A program made the position numbers and the translations under genes. This document shows positions 11,104 to 23,144 of a DNA stretch of 64,000 nt, in pieces (within the stretch, counting starts at the first letter, position 1; each line of letters opens with the position of its first letter). Under the pieces are notes generated by a model. The model ran no database searches, was not told the origin of the DNA, and was given only the letters and a program-made list of their open reading frames with translations. The DNA lies in contig JAGYXB010000467.1 in assembly GCA_022495005.1 (NCBI GenBank), forward strand, positions 248,001 through 312,000, in the 5' to 3' direction. The DNA comes from Rhyacophila brunnea. Lineage: Eukaryota; Arthropoda; Insecta; Trichoptera; Rhyacophilidae.

Positions 11104-12620
11104 CTAACAATAGAAAGTCATAATAATTATTCTTTGTCTTAATTTAAAAATAGCGATTCTCTTTTTTATATTATTTTACCCTTCAAAATTATATTTCTAC
11201 TGTATACCATTATTATATATTTTATTTATTACGTGTGTATAAATAATAAGTTAGTATTTATTGAACGCTGCCTCACAGTAGTAAAATTATAATAAATATA
11301 TAAGTCACTGCAGCATCAATTTCCCCTTATAATAATTTTCGATGATTTAATAATTATTATTGAATAATTTCATGGATAACAGTTTTCCGTACATCCACTG
11401 TAATAATGTAATAAATTTATCCGCTCACTGCCCTAGACGGGTCCTTAATTCTCATCGGACATTAAACACCCCTGCCTTCTTACACATTGTGTTTTACAAC
11501 ATCGATAATAAACTATCGGAAAGGCAATACCCACCTGCATTATCAAGCATCGGAACAGACACTCGGAGCTCTGTGAAATAATAAAGATTCAGTGGGCGTC
11601 TCGGAGGGGGGCGGCCGCTTAACGCCCCTTTCGGGTGCGCTAAATCACTCGCCCACCTCTCACATACATCACACGGCCTAGTGCCTCATTCCACCCCATG
11701 TTCCCCCGCACATACAGGGTTTAATGTGATATTATTATAGCTGGTACTTCGACAGAATCCGATGCCGGTTTTATTTACATCTTGGATGTTTTATATTTTT
11801 TTTAATGTTTTCTACGCTTAGCCTTGCGTAGGCGTTAGTGTAAAAATAGTGCGGTCATATTTTTGACCAACCGGTTCGTAGTAAGAAACCGGAATACATT
11901 ATTGGATAGTTTCTGTAAATGACTGGAAAAAAAATATAATTTTATATTATTATGTAAACTGTATGAGGTATCTAATTACAAAAACCGATCCATAACAAGT
12001 CCATAATTCAATATTATCGGTAAATAACGTTGTTTTGCGGGTCTAGGACAATTGGGCGAACTGGGCGCCATGCAATCGAATGAAATTGTGAAAATAAATA
12101 GACGTTCGTGAATTATAGGTACCTACCTACTTTTAAAATATATATTTAATATTAATATTCATATTTAAATCATTATAATCTTATTTAATACTTGACGAGA
12201 ATTTTAATATGCACACGTAAATAATGATTTAATTGTGCATTTATGTTTAAGTTGCAGCGAGAAGAGTTTGCTTAAATTTTAACGATAATGTGTGACTTAT
12301 CGGTTATCTATTATCATTACATACCTACCTCACATCACTTAGTTTTATGGGGCATTTCATAAGACATTTTTATTTTTTCGTTATATAAATTTGTATTCTA
12401 ATATCAGATATCCAATATTAAAGTATCATTCTAATACCAGATAGGTTACCTGACAACTATAAAGATACTTATCTTATAGGGACTAGTAATGGTATTAAAT
12501 TGATGATGGCTTGCCGGTTCCACTGTATGACTATTGCTATGATTTGTCTGTCTATCTGTCAAAACATGCACTGAAAAGTTCAAGTAAGAAGCCAATTTAA
12601 TCATTCAATGAATATTGTAA
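11104..12620. other. Non-coding region with a GC-rich patch
   Basis: Mostly AT-rich. The patch at 11590-11715 is strikingly GC-rich and includes GGGGGCGGCCGC. It follows a 73-codon frame (11360-11581) of unknown meaning. No splice or protein signature ties these together. No repeat ends were found. Confidence 0.35.
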
Positions 12621-12621
12621 G

Positions 12622-12990
12622 CAGTGGTGGCCGGTGGTATCCAAAATTGCTTTCATTGGGGGTGCACTAAAAACTTTCTTGCCTTATTTAAAAAGAAGAT
12701 CATTTCGACGTTGTTTCTGCTTAGCAAACACCTCAATCACTTCCTCATTATAGTCTGGAACTGTTTGTAAAAAAAACTCTCAATGCTTACTTAACGCAGA
12801 CTTAATAAGGCTGTCCTGATTTATGGTGTTTCTTAAAAACGATTTAATTCTTTTAAGGGTTGAAAAACACCTTTTACTTTCCACAGATATCATCGGAATT
12901 GTACAAATGATTTTTAAAAGTTTAGTAGATACATTGGGAAAATGATGTCTGTGAGTACTATCAGTTCAGACCACATGCTGTATCAGAAAC
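12622..12990 (-). mobile_element. hAT transposase C-terminal remnant (ZMYM1-like)
   Basis: The minus strand from about 12900 to 12680 reads SVESKRCFSTLKRIKSFLRN, then SLIKSALSKH, a stop, then PDYNEEVIEVFAKQK and RRNDLLF. This matches the hATC dimerisation segment of ZMYM1/52-kDa-repressor-like hAT transposases (S.ERSFS.LKRIK..LR). The left outer end CAGTGGTGGCCGGTGG at 12622 is a hAT-type terminus. The other end and the catalytic part are absent. At least one in-frame stop shows that it is dead. Confidence 0.75.
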
Positions 12991-13177
12991 GAGGATCTAC
13001 TCCTCATTTCCTGTAATCATTTAATTGTCAATCAAGTCAGTATGTGGATTATGGACGACGCAGATAATATGACAGATTTTATAAAAATATCTCATATACT
13101 AAGCAAAGGATAGCGGGCTGCAGTTCTAATCGGTAAAGCGATCCAACTACCTATATATATATAATATGTACGCCAAT

Positions 13178-13230
13178 CAGTGGTTTTCAAAATTTTGAGT
13201 TCAAGCTGCCCTAAATATACGAAATAAAGG
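13178..13230 (+). repeat. Solo hAT terminal repeat
   Basis: CAGTGGTTTTCAAAATTTTG followed by GCTGCCCTAAATATACGAA is a Charlie-type hAT end. The same end, inverted, occurs at 51290-51332 with GGCGCCCTAAAAATATC. No partner end or transposase is recognised up to 13850, so the extent of the element is unknown. Confidence 0.5.
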
Positions 13231-14200
13231 ATGGAAGAGCTTATTTTTTTATCACATAGTTTCTCTGATCTTGGAAATGCTTTAGACAAATTTACCCTTC
13301 TTTTTTTAGCGGATATTTTGATTTTATTACAGCTAAAAACTGATGTCGATAAAAATTGTAGCTAAATTATTAGACTATCTTTCTCTGTCACCATAAAGAT
13401 AGACGGAGATTATGAATCTTGAATTCATGCCAACATCCTCGCATTATATTTTATAAAATACTTTCGAAGCCATTTACCAAGCTGAAAAAAGTATTTTCAA
13501 AAATCAATTTTCTATGTTGGAAATGACAAATAATAGAGTAGTTGACCTATTTATTCATTTATGGCTAAGTATTTATAAAATTAATCACTTTCTCTGTACA
13601 TTTCAAGTCTTCTATATTCCAAGATAATTTACCATTGATGAAGGGCTTAGATATTTTGATGCTAGTGCTTAACTGTAAATCGCGTGAAGGAAGCATTTAT
13701 TAAAGTATGGGCATATAATTTTGTAACCAATGCATTTAATTAAGATCGCCTAGTATTTTTAAAACCATCAAATATCTTGCGGCGCTCCAGGAAACCGTTT
13801 AAAACCTCTTTATAAAGTCATTGAGCGAACGATCAGCAACTAAAAACTGTATACTTTTTCTTCCGACAATCCTTTTCTCTCATTGGTGGTTAGGTTTCTT
13901 CTATTCTAGAGACATGGCCTGTCCAACAGAGTCATTCCCCTTTGATACCATAATTACCTTCCTTATCACGTGTCAACTTCCTCGAGAGTTGAAAATATAA
14001 ATGTATTTAAATCGAATCGAGCTTTGGTATTATGATAGCATGAAAGCTCTTATTCGATATAATAATTTAAAAAATCAAGTTACTTATAAACAATTTTTTT
14101 TTATATAAAAATCGATATTTTTTGTATTTAATAAAAAAAATACCTACGAAAACAATGAAACATTCCGAAATCGTTTTGTGACATATTAAAGAAAAATACT
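13231..14200. other. Degenerate non-coding stretch
   Basis: No gene recognised. It may include the body of a decayed hAT element starting at 13178. The sequence at 13990-14110 (CGAATCGAGCTTTGGTATTA and following) loosely resembles the centre of the TTAA elements at 1705 and 24847, but ends are not visible. Confidence 0.3.
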
Positions 14201-14201
14201 A

Positions 14202-14355
14202 TAAGGTTGTATTAACAGATTTTTGTTTTTACGAGAAATTCGTGTTAGCCACTTGCTTAATCTATTAGGTCCATATAGTCTAGGTCCAAACACACACCCG
14301 ATACGAACCCGGGATCAATGGTATTATAAGCCTGAAGGGTAATCATTCGGTGATA
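14202..14355 (-). repeat. Degenerate tRNA-headed SINE (copy 1)
   Basis: Contains the SINE body words TATTAACAGATTTTTGTTTT and TTAGCCACTTGCTTAATCTA, then TTAGGTCCATA, in the same order as in the better copies at 36129, 48338 and 54054. The tRNA-like head is badly mutated, although ACCCGGGATCA marks the B-box region. It is dead. Confidence 0.6.
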
Positions 14356-14895
14356 CGATGTACTAGTAAAAATCTATCTTCCAAAAAAAATATTTTATTT
14401 TTTAACTAAATAATATTTCATTGTTTTTATATGGGTATAGATTATTTAAAATTAGTAAAATAATATATTAAATTTCAAGTTTTCATAACATGACTCTCCG
14501 CCTAACTGGAACTCCTACTACACTATATAATTATGTCATTCAGTAACAGGATATTGGGAAGCTCTTTCTGGCTGACTCCCAGCACACCTTCAAAGAGTGT
14601 TTCTCCACCAAAGGTTGTGGAGACGTAGCGGATGATAGATTCATAATTATTTTATATTCATCTCATATTAATATGATACTAGCGGAACCTGCTGGAGATA
14701 GCCAATTTTGCGATTTGAACTAACATGACAAACATAATAAAGGAATGATTATAATCGGGTCGTGGAAGAAACCAAAATGACAATCAGTCTCCTATTAGTT
14801 TGACAGATAAGTACCAGTGTCGTGTTATCAGAATTTATTATTTTCATAGTAATCGATGAAAAAATATGCATGTATTTTTTGCAAAACTTATTTAT

Positions 14896-15062
14896 TTATT
14901 AAGCGTAGCAGAGGACGGCGCCGCATTTCGTGGCTTAAGAACCTCCGTGATTGGTACGAGTGCAGCTCCACTGAACTGTTCTGGGTAGCAGACGACAAAT
15001 CCAAGATCCCCTTGATGGAGGCCGACCTCCGCTAGGGGATGGCTAAATAAGAAGAAGAATTT
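14896..15062 (+). mobile_element. LINE 3' tail (family B)
   Basis: The plus strand encodes KRSRGRRRISWLKNLRDWYE, then CSSTELFWVADDKSKIPLME and ADLR with a stop, followed by an AAGAAGAAG tail (15051-15059). This is the extreme C-terminus of a non-LTR reverse-transcriptase protein. The same region occurs at 58860-59040 and, mutated, at 7752-8062. It is 5'-truncated, with no catalytic residues. Confidence 0.8.
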
Positions 15063-15182
15063 ATTATCTACCACTAGAACCACTTTAGAATAAAAATGAT
15101 TAAAGTAGTAAACGACATTATAATTTTAAACATTAAAACTATCGATTGACAGTAATTGATTAAGTTTTAATTGAAATTCTAA

Positions 15183-15365
15183 TTGATTCGAGTTCCGTTT
15201 TATTCCGTTTGAGATATTTTTGCGACACGGGTTTTGTCTTTTATATACACATTCTCGGTGTGTATTTACCATTGCTGAGTACGCATAGTGCCTGATTATG
15301 CCGAAAGGCTAAACCCGGGTCACAAAAAATAACTCAAATAGAATAGTGCAAAGCTCAAATCGATT
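15183..15365. repeat. Inverted pair of ribozyme-bearing repeats (copy A)
   Basis: The left half, read on the minus strand, has AAAACCCGTGTCGCAAAAA then CTCAAACGGAAT. The right half has AAACCCGGGTCACAAAAAA then CTCAAATAGAATAG. The two therefore form a foldback of about 180 bp. The right half contains the hammerhead-like motif described separately. The same inverted arrangement is seen at 57608-57830. Confidence 0.55.
15276..15336 (+). ncRNA. Hammerhead-ribozyme-like motif (type I, mutated), copy A
   Basis: Order of parts: TGAGT (15276-15280) pairs with ACTCA (15332-15336) as distal stem I. The core half CTGATTA is at 15292-15298, where a consensus core would be CTGANGA. Stem II is GCC-GAAA-GGC (15300-15309). 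TAA (15310-15312) stands in place of GAA. A palindromic stem III ACCCGGGT (15313-15320) and the cleavage-site C at 15321 follow. G8 and G12 are both replaced, so this copy should not cleave. Very short stem III is known for hammerheads in Penelope-like elements and other animal retroelements. Confidence 0.5.
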
Positions 15366-15725
15366 AGAATTATTATTTGAGACAGGAGAGACAGAGATAT
15401 ATGTAAAAGTATGGTGTCGTATGAAAAATATATTTTTGAAAGTGATATAATATATGAAAATTTAAATTTCTTTAAGAATGTGCTCTTTTCAAAATATATA
15501 GATTTCAGAAATGCAAAAATCAAAGAGAAAATACTGAATAATCAACAAAGTGGCGTTTAAATAAGAAATTAGTATGTTATCCAAAAGTAATTATTATAGG
15601 GATAGACTATATGAATGTTATATTGACCTTATCCTAATGTTATATTCATTTATGCATAGTGAAAGTCATAGATTCATTTTGTGGGAAATGTTATAATATA
15701 CGTGGGTATCAATTTTTATTAGATA
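15366..15725. other. AT-rich spacer before the Helitron
   Basis: No gene or bounded repeat is visible. The sequence TATATGAATGTTATATTGACC at about 15608 is loosely repeated 30 bases later. Confidence 0.4.
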
Positions 15726-17097
15726 CTAGCTGACCAGGCAAACGTTGTTCTGCCATATAAATTATTTCTAGTGAATATTTTGGTTGTTAAATAAAAAGTA
15801 ACGAATGTATCGTAAGTGTGTGGGGATGGGATCTATGACAGAAAGAGGAATAGAGCACTGTAGACGATGACCGCCGATAAAAACAAAAAACATCAACCAT
15901 TCATTTTCTCAATTCAAAATGAGTAATGATGTTCATAATGAATGAATTACCTGTGACAGGATCTAGTTGTTTAATGTTTATGCAATATCCGTCTTGTCCC
16001 TTCCAGAAAATTAGCGGATATTGGAGAGCGTCGTATGAATGGTGTGTGTCAGCGATGAACTCCAGATTATTGTTTCTTCTTCGGATCACGATTTCTCGCG
16101 TCGATGTGCGGTCGCCAACCATGATTCCAGCAATGTCGTCAACAACAGTCGCATAGAATCGACGTATGTGCTCTCCAGCTGGTGTTTTATCAGGATTGAT
16201 GACAATAGCGTGATTGTCACTTTGCAATTCATGCATGTGTGCTTTGAAGAATTTCAATAATTCATTGTGCTCATTCAACAGGGCGTCCAGTTCACCGACG
16301 ATGCGCCTGGCATTAGGCGAATTGAGGCTATTGTAGCTGCAACGTGCATCCACATGATTGATGTTCTCACCGCCGCGCCCATGAAGTAGATTTGTTAAAA
16401 TGTATGTGGTTCGTTTGGCATTAGCAGCAATGAGCCTACTTTGTGGTATACTTGACCTTTGATTTTGAACGTAGAATGGAATTGTTGACCATTTGCCGCA
16501 GTATTGTGAACTATTTCTGTTGCTCTGGACGAAGTCATTTGGAAGCATGAATTGAATGTGCGAATGGACTTCAGGAACAGGTTTGAATCTGGAACCGTGC
16601 CAATGAGCAAGCTGTTCAATGGTTCTGGTGGTATCTCAATTTCTGGTAGTTGCACTTTTCTTGATGCGCAACACATCCCGGCTGACTCATGTTTGAATTT
16701 GAGCGCATGACAATGGGAACATTCTTTGTCCATAGCACCAATCAACACTTTCGGATGAGCGGAATATTCAAAATCTGGCTCGTACTCGAATGCGAGACGA
16801 AGGAACGAAGCGGATGTAAATGTTCGATGTACTTGTTGGCGTTGTCGGTCATTTTCTGTGCGTGTGTTAACTACGAACCGGCGCGCTTTGCTCCGTTCCA
16901 ATTGTCGTTGTTGATTTCGTTCAGCTCGTGCATCTTGTGAAAAATTTTCTGGATAGAGATACCCTAATCATCTAGCGGTATGAAATATACTTGTTGACCT
17001 ATTCTCATACCTAACAAATATACATAAAAAAATTCAAGCCATTTCGGAGGAGTTCGACCACAAACATCGTGACACGAGATTTTTATATATATAGAGA
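15726..17097 (-). mobile_element. Non-autonomous Helitron, complete ends
   Basis: Read on the minus strand the element begins TCTCTATATATATAAAAATC (its 5' TC is at 17097-17096) and ends GCCTGGTCAGCTAG (3' CTAG at 15729-15726). It is preceded by A and followed by T, the A|T insertion site of Helitrons, without target duplication. Eleven bases before the 3' end is a hairpin (15737-15754: GGCAAA with TCTGCC), as is typical. At 1372 bp it keeps only the N-terminal protein region and lacks the Rep and PIF1-type helicase domains, so it could move only with help from another copy. Confidence 0.9.
15901..16901 (-). pseudogene. Helitron Rep/helicase protein, N-terminal part, frameshifted
   Basis: Two overlapping minus-strand frames, 16901-16395 and 16548-15901, together give the Helitron-like N-terminal domain. 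The first carries a zinc-finger-like CSHCHALKFKHESAGMCC and FLKSIRTFNSCFQMTS, the second GENINHVDARCSYNSLNSPN, RRIVGELDALL and DALQYPLIFWKGQDGYCINI. The reading moves from one frame to the other near 16400, so a small indel has broken it. The chain stops after HFELRK; the downstream HUH nuclease (HxH and Y motifs) and helicase are deleted. The known family protein is over 1000 residues; here about 300 remain. Confidence 0.9.
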
Positions 17098-19026
17098 TGT
17101 ATTTCCCATTACCGGTTCGACGCCAATTTTCTCGCGAGTGATAACCCTATAACTCACCTCAGTTACTCATCCTGGTTACTCACTCCAGCGGCTCGCCCCA
17201 GCCAGGTGGATCGAGGGTCGCCACTTAACGCACGGTAGCGCCCAACTTGTATACGGACTTATAAAGCGATAACCTTTTACCGGCGGTGCCGAATACAAAA
17301 CAACGCAGGGCCTCGTTAACCAATCATCTACGATCGTTTTCATATCAAGTTTCCATTACATAGGTAGGTATAACTTTTTTTTTCAATTAACAAAAGATCA
17401 TATTACTATCGTTTGTATCGTCATACTTGTTGGTATATATTTTTTTTATATTATAGGGTCACCTCGTGAGGTAGCTGCCAAAAATTGGTAAGTTGATAAT
17501 TTAGGTATTTAGAATTAACAACGGACCATGTGTCTATATTATATAAATATGACGTATACCACAAAAAATTCAAGGTAATCCGATATATTATAACATGCAC
17601 ATAAAGCACACATAAATTATCAGTATGCCTGATTTTAGTGGGCACGTCAAATTTTCAAATTGCAATTGCTCCAAAACATGATTTCGAGACTTAACAAATT
17701 TTGGCAGTAACCCCAAAATATAAAGATAACCAATTGGACTCAGTTCTTAACCGGACATGATGGTTTTGCCTCCAGGCTTAGTTTAATAGAATCTTCAACT
17801 GCAGGAATTGCATGATCCTTTGGTAATTTCTGTACATGTCGGCTTAAAAGTAAGAGCTTCTCAAGTTATCCGACTCTTAGTTGGAGCGTCCAGACATTGC
17901 GATTTAGTTTATTTGAGAGAAAGTTTCTCAAACTTCAAAAAAATGTATGTGTCATCAAGGCTTCGTCATGGACGTTTCTCCTCAGTACAACATAAATGGG
18001 AGACTAACGTTCGGTACGCCACAGTATATGACCACATACTGTATATACAGATTGCGCCCGTGGTGGAGAAGTGGCAGTACGCCAGACTCTTATATCAGCT
18101 AAGTTAGGAAAATTAACACATTGTCGTTTTTATATAAATTGTCTTAAAAGACATCATGAGAGGGGTAGAGATTTGAAAAATACGTTGTCTATGTTATAAA
18201 TCTCGAGGGAGAAAATGCCGTTGACTTATTTTTTAAACCAAAACTATTACCTACCCTAATCTTGGTAACGACTCAAAAGGGTTGAAATAACCCTGCTCCA
18301 GCCGAAATAAACTTTTTACGTGATGATAAATATATATTTTATGATCTTGTGTAATACGACATATCTACCAATTCATGTTGATAATGATTAAGATTTCTTA
18401 ATATACTATACATTATACAACCTTATAAGGTTAAGTAACGCTCTGTCACGCGTGAGAGTTCTCTCGCGCTCTGAATGTAATCCAACAATTCAGTGCAATA
18501 TTTCCCCTTCAATATCCCATTTCTGTTTTCTCGAGTGCTCATCCGATCTGCAAGTTTTCCTAAGAGTTTTTCATCTTTTCTCCATCACTAAAAAAATTTA
18601 CACAAAAACGGTTTTTTTTGTAGGCCCCCGCCTCGAGTTACTTTGCCCAAAACGTGTACGCTTTACATAAATATGATTGCTTTGTATTTTTTTTTTTTCT
18701 TCACCTTCAGTTATTTTTCAAACATTATTATATTTACCAGAATTTAGGGAAACATTGCTGGTTCGACATACAAAAAATATTATTTCTAAATGTTTCTTTA
18801 TCTTTTCCGCATATACAATCTATACACATATACTACACTACCGTTCACCACTATTTACTATGCGAAAAACCACACGACACAGAAACCATTTTCTATTTTT
18901 CTTTTTCTCTATAGTTTCCAATCTTGTCGCTTAACAGCATATATAATCCTTATACTGCTAAAACATCTGATGTGGCATTTTTTTATATTTTCAGTTTATT
19001 TATATTATTACACCGCACTATTTTTT
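17098..19026. other. Non-coding region; GC-richer patch next to the Helitron
   Basis: 17100-17340 is GC-richer than its surroundings and holds words such as TTACTCATCC-TGGTTACTCA. It could be an old element end or a host regulatory island. A 99-codon frame at 17808-18107 shows no family motif. 18580-19000 is rich in T-runs. No repeat ends were found. Confidence 0.35.
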
Positions 19027-19030
19027 AAGC

Positions 19031-19272
19031 ACCCACAATGGCCGCGCGGCTTAACCGTCGGATTATAGGGTCTTGGGTCCCAGATTCGAATCCTGGACCT
19101 GGCAAATAAACATATGTTTTTCAATTTGTGTATAATTTGTATCAGTCATGGTATGGACCTTAATAGGTTGAGCAAGTGGCTGACATCTATTTCTCGTAAA
19201 CCAAAATCTGTTAATACAAACCTCCACTTTGTGGAAGCCCATATGATCTTACTAGGATCGGACATGATCAAA
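19031..19272 (+). repeat. tRNA-derived SINE (copy 2)
   Basis: The head CACAATGGCCGCGCGGCTTA carries the A box, and GATTCGAATCCTGG the B box (B box about 19084-19094). These are followed by TTTTTCAATTTGTGTA, AATAGGTTGAGCAAGTGGC, GTTAATACAAACCTCCACTT and the end ATGATCTTACTAGGATCGG. The order is the same in eight other copies in this window. It is Pol III-type and does not code. The 3' end carries the palindrome discussed in the findings. Confidence 0.85.
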
Positions 19273-19289
19273 AATAATCTATACAATAC

Positions 19290-21080
19290 AATAAGATAAT
19301 TCTAGACTCCTCCAATGTATTTTAAAAATCTTAAAAACCACAAAAAATTCGTTTATAAAATTAAATATAGCTAAAAAAGTAGTGAATCTAATGAACAACA
19401 ACTTAGATGAAGAGTGGTTTATATTTTAACGATCAATACAGACGGCATACATTTTACAATAATAAGCTCTCCCGCGAAAGACGAACTCCTGACTGACTAT
19501 AATCTAGAGGTAAACGTCAGAGGAGGTAATAATACATTATGACATTGTTTCCCTGTCCTGGTGACAAACACCAGTTCGACCTTCTCAGAAATGGCTCACT
19601 GGCAGAACATGCATGTAGACGTATCTTACAATCTTAAAATTTTAAATAATATTAGTCTAAATTGCATTCAACTCTTGGCTATAAGACCGTTAGAAGCCAG
19701 TTCTGGTCTAAAACCCGCCTTTTATATTTTAAATCGTTTATTTAAATATAAAAGCACAGTATATTACTTAGAAATAAACTGACGTGTAGTAATAAGAAAT
19801 AACTTTATTTTACAGTAAATTATTACTTATCGGCTAAAAGACGTGGGATTTTCCAGCCATAAACCCTTATAACATAAAAAAGTTTAACGAACAAAATCTC
19901 ACATAATATCATAATATCGAATATACCTACGCACATATTCGTTGATAATAATATCATATTATACCATAAATAAGAAGAAAAAATCAAAAATTCCTGTATG
20001 ACTAAATGGAAAATCATTCCAACAGCCAATAAATTGGTTTTTCGAAGCCATACGAAACGAGGAAACTTTCACACTATAATTTTACTTTTATACTGCGTAA
20101 AATTATATGATCAAATAAGTCTGTGTTATATTTCGGTTCCAATATTGCCTCATTCTCTTTTCGAAATTGCCCAACCGATCAGTGGGATTCTAAATCCATT
20201 TCTTATTTTCTACCTCCTCGTGATTCTGCGCTCCGTTTCCCGCCGAAAATCGCTCCGAGAGAAAACGAGTAAGAATGTGTTTTTGTAACATTTTTTTTTA
20301 ATTTCTTATTATATTTTTCGAATAGTAATCAAATTATTTTCCTGCTAACGTAGAGGAATAAAATAAAATTGGATTAAAATAAAACCTTTATCCTGTTACA
20401 GAAAATAACCCCTGTTTTTTTCTGCTAGGCGCATTTTTTATCCAATCAGTAGATACTCGTATCTTAAATCACTTTCAATCTCTCACTATCCATTCCTATA
20501 TTATCTGCTCCTATTATGGCCTTAGGAATATTAAAAAATGGTTTTTTATTATGAAACGCTGTTTTTCACATTTTCTTTGTAATAAATATAATAATCCACC
20601 TATATTCAGATAATGAATCTTCGGTACAAAGTTGTTATAATAAAAAATATATTCAGTTTTCATGATAACATCGTGCGTTGAATACTTTTTTTTTATTTTT
20701 AACAATAAAATACCATGAATTTGTAAAATTATTCATTATGTACTATTAATAACAATTTTCAACGTATAATCTTCAATCATGGCACACAATACAATGGGTA
20801 CATTACAATAGGTACCTAGCTAAATCGTTGTGGTCTGTACTGGGAAATGTAGCATAATAATATGGAATGTCCACGGTTCTAATAGTATATAGTATTAATT
20901 ATTTGCGTTGATATAAATTGATTGAATTCGCGTCATAACTTGCATTATATTCAATTATCAATGTACATTTTATACAGCTTGAAGTACCTACCTAACTACA
21001 ATTAAATTGACATTTTTTTAACAGAAAAATTCTTATAATTTTTCATGCATACGTTCAATAAATAAATTCATTAGTATAAA
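19290..21080. other. AT-rich non-coding region
   Basis: No gene, repeat end or RNA signature was recognised. Short frames (73 codons at 19561, 96 codons at 19998) have no motif. GGTACCTA-type words recur. Confidence 0.4.
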
Positions 21081-21091
21081 TATTATAAGAT

Positions 21092-21425
21092 CAGTGGCGT
21101 AGCTAGAAATATTGGCCATCTGTGCAAAAATCTTGCAAAGTTGGGCGTTCAGTGTTTCTTAAAAAAAATCGTCCAAAATGAAACTCGAGAGCTTTTTAAA
21201 CCTCTTCCCACAAAAATTTTCTCCGATCTAATCGGTTTTTTGGGCAAAATATTTTTTTATCCAAAATCAATGTCTATAACGTTTTTGAGCTTTCATATCG
21301 TCGTGTAATTTATTTTTGATCTATACTTTTTTTGAACGATATATTATTATAAATCGGCCTGCGATTTAGGGCCCCTTATTTTGGCTAGGCCTCAATGGTT
21401 GACACAATGACCTACTACGCCACTG
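21092..21425. mobile_element. hAT MITE with target duplication
   Basis: The left end CAGTGGCGTAGCTAG and the reverse complement of the right end CAGTGGCGTAGTAGG match for 11 bases and more. Flanks TATAAGAT (21084-21091) and TGTAAGAT (21426-21433) are an 8-bp duplication with one change. The CAGTGGCGTAGC end is typical of hAT elements. The interior (334 bp in all) has no coding frame. Confidence 0.85.
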
Positions 21426-21443
21426 TGTAAGATTATATATTTT

Positions 21444-22075
21444 GTGCCAGTATTGAAGCGGACGGAACCGATCCTGATTGTTAAATTAAATGCTTTCATT
21501 TTTTCACATATTCGGCCCTTAGTTGAAGCATATGAACACCAAACGGCGCCTCAAAATCCCTGTCACTTGCCAGTCTTCCTGCGTCAGTTTAAGCCATGCC
21601 AGCATCCCGTAGCTCCATCGTATATACTCTGTAGATTATATAGCGACTATTATTATATGGCTATAATAACAGGCAAGTCAGGTGCAAATTCACTTCTGGT
21701 GTCCACACCACGTGACCAAGCCTAGTCCAACTTTGATTCTTCGTCCAAAACGTGATTGAAACGCTGGTTAGTTTGCTCTCTTATCTCCCAGCTACTCTTC
21801 CGTCGTAAAATTCTGTTTTTGAAGCTCAGTCTCCGAGCCTTCGTAAGGTGCCATGACTCACTACCGTAAAGCAGCACTATCAGAATGCAAGCGTCGAATA
21901 GGCGGTATTTGGTGTTAACCGAGTACAGTCATGTCCCAGACACTTCGCAATGAATTGAATGTTGATGTAACCATTCACATTCGTATAGTGATTACTCTTC
22001 ACAAATTTCCATCTTCCGTGGTCTGGAATCCCAGGTATTTAAAGCAGTCAAAACTCTCCGTATGTTTCCTGTTCC
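21444..22075 (-). mobile_element. LINE reverse-transcriptase remnant (family C)
   Basis: The minus strand encodes FDCFKYLGFQTTEDGNL (about 22060-22000), then CILIVLLYGSESWHLTKARR, LSFKNRILRRKSSWEIREQ (about 21900-21790), then the degraded tail down to 21500. These are the thumb-region motifs of a CR1/L2-like non-LTR reverse transcriptase (FKYLG; LLYGSE.W.L). The plus-strand tail words GCCCTTAGTTG and GCATATGAACACC are shared with the LINE at 45901-46206. Several frameshifts and stops are present. The polymerase catalytic residues are missing. Confidence 0.8.
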
Positions 22076-22079
22076 CGTT

Positions 22080-23136
22080 TGATAATATTTTAAGCGCTGC
22101 TATTCATATTTATTTTAACTAAATTGCCAAGGATTTGGCTATTTTTTCTTAGATTTTTTTTTTAATTTTTTTTCTATGTACTCTCAAAATATCAGTATAC
22201 CTCTGCATAACCTGAATATATAGCAACAACATTTCTATCATATGACGATATATGATGGGGAAAAAATAATAAAGAATCCCAGTATTTAAAAGAAAATGTT
22301 CGTCGACGATGATGCCATATATACTTCTCTCATTTTCTTGATAAAAATGAGATCGCATCTGGCGTCGGAGGAATTCTAAAAGCTTGTCTCATATTCCACC
22401 ATTTTATAAATATGTTGTACCCCGGGGAGATTTTAGAAGTAAATAATATCAAAAAATTAAATTAATATTCAGCATTTCGTTTTTCTACACTGACATAAAA
22501 ACATCCCTTGAGCCAGTAGTGGAAATTCTACATGGACTGATAAATCCATTATTCGTTTAACTTATTTGAGTTTATTACTTTTCTTAATATTACGTTTGCG
22601 CGTTTTCCTTCAAGTATATTTAATAATAAAACTGAATTTGATGGATTCATTTATTTAACTACATTACCCGTTTGTTAAGTTACGCGTTTTAACTGTAATT
22701 ATATCAACATCACCAGTACTAAAACCCACTATGGATCTTAGCTATTTCCATAATTTATATCTTCTCTATTCATTTACTCGTATGGCGGCAGAATATAGTC
22801 GACAACACATAAATAATACCACTAGCATATATTCAAAATCACATTTTCAATAAATGAATAATGATCTCTAGCAAAGCTCAACAGGTCTCAATCCATGCCT
22901 CGATAGACAGCAATAAGTCACACAGGAAAGGTACATGGGACATATCTCAGTAGATTATATTTCCCCGCACTCACATAAATGATACGCGATTTTTTTTAAA
23001 TATTCAAGTGAATAATACACCACATTTTTAAATGTAGCACTTTAACACAACGAAACATATTTTTTTACAATTTGCGTGTTTCTGTTATGTGTGTTAATTA
23101 ATTAAGTGAGCATTTGTATTATTTATAATGGTAATG
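22080..23136. other. AT-rich non-coding region
   Basis: Nothing recognised. There is a long T-run near 22150 and short frames without motif. Confidence 0.4.
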
Positions 23137-23144
23137 CCTTAGGA

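Noticed and set aside
13231..13850. Full hAT element starting at 13178
   Set aside because: No matching right end and no transposase motif could be read on either strand; only the solo end is reported.
17808..18107. 99-codon plus-strand open frame
   Set aside because: No motif and no flanking gene structure; left as non-coding.
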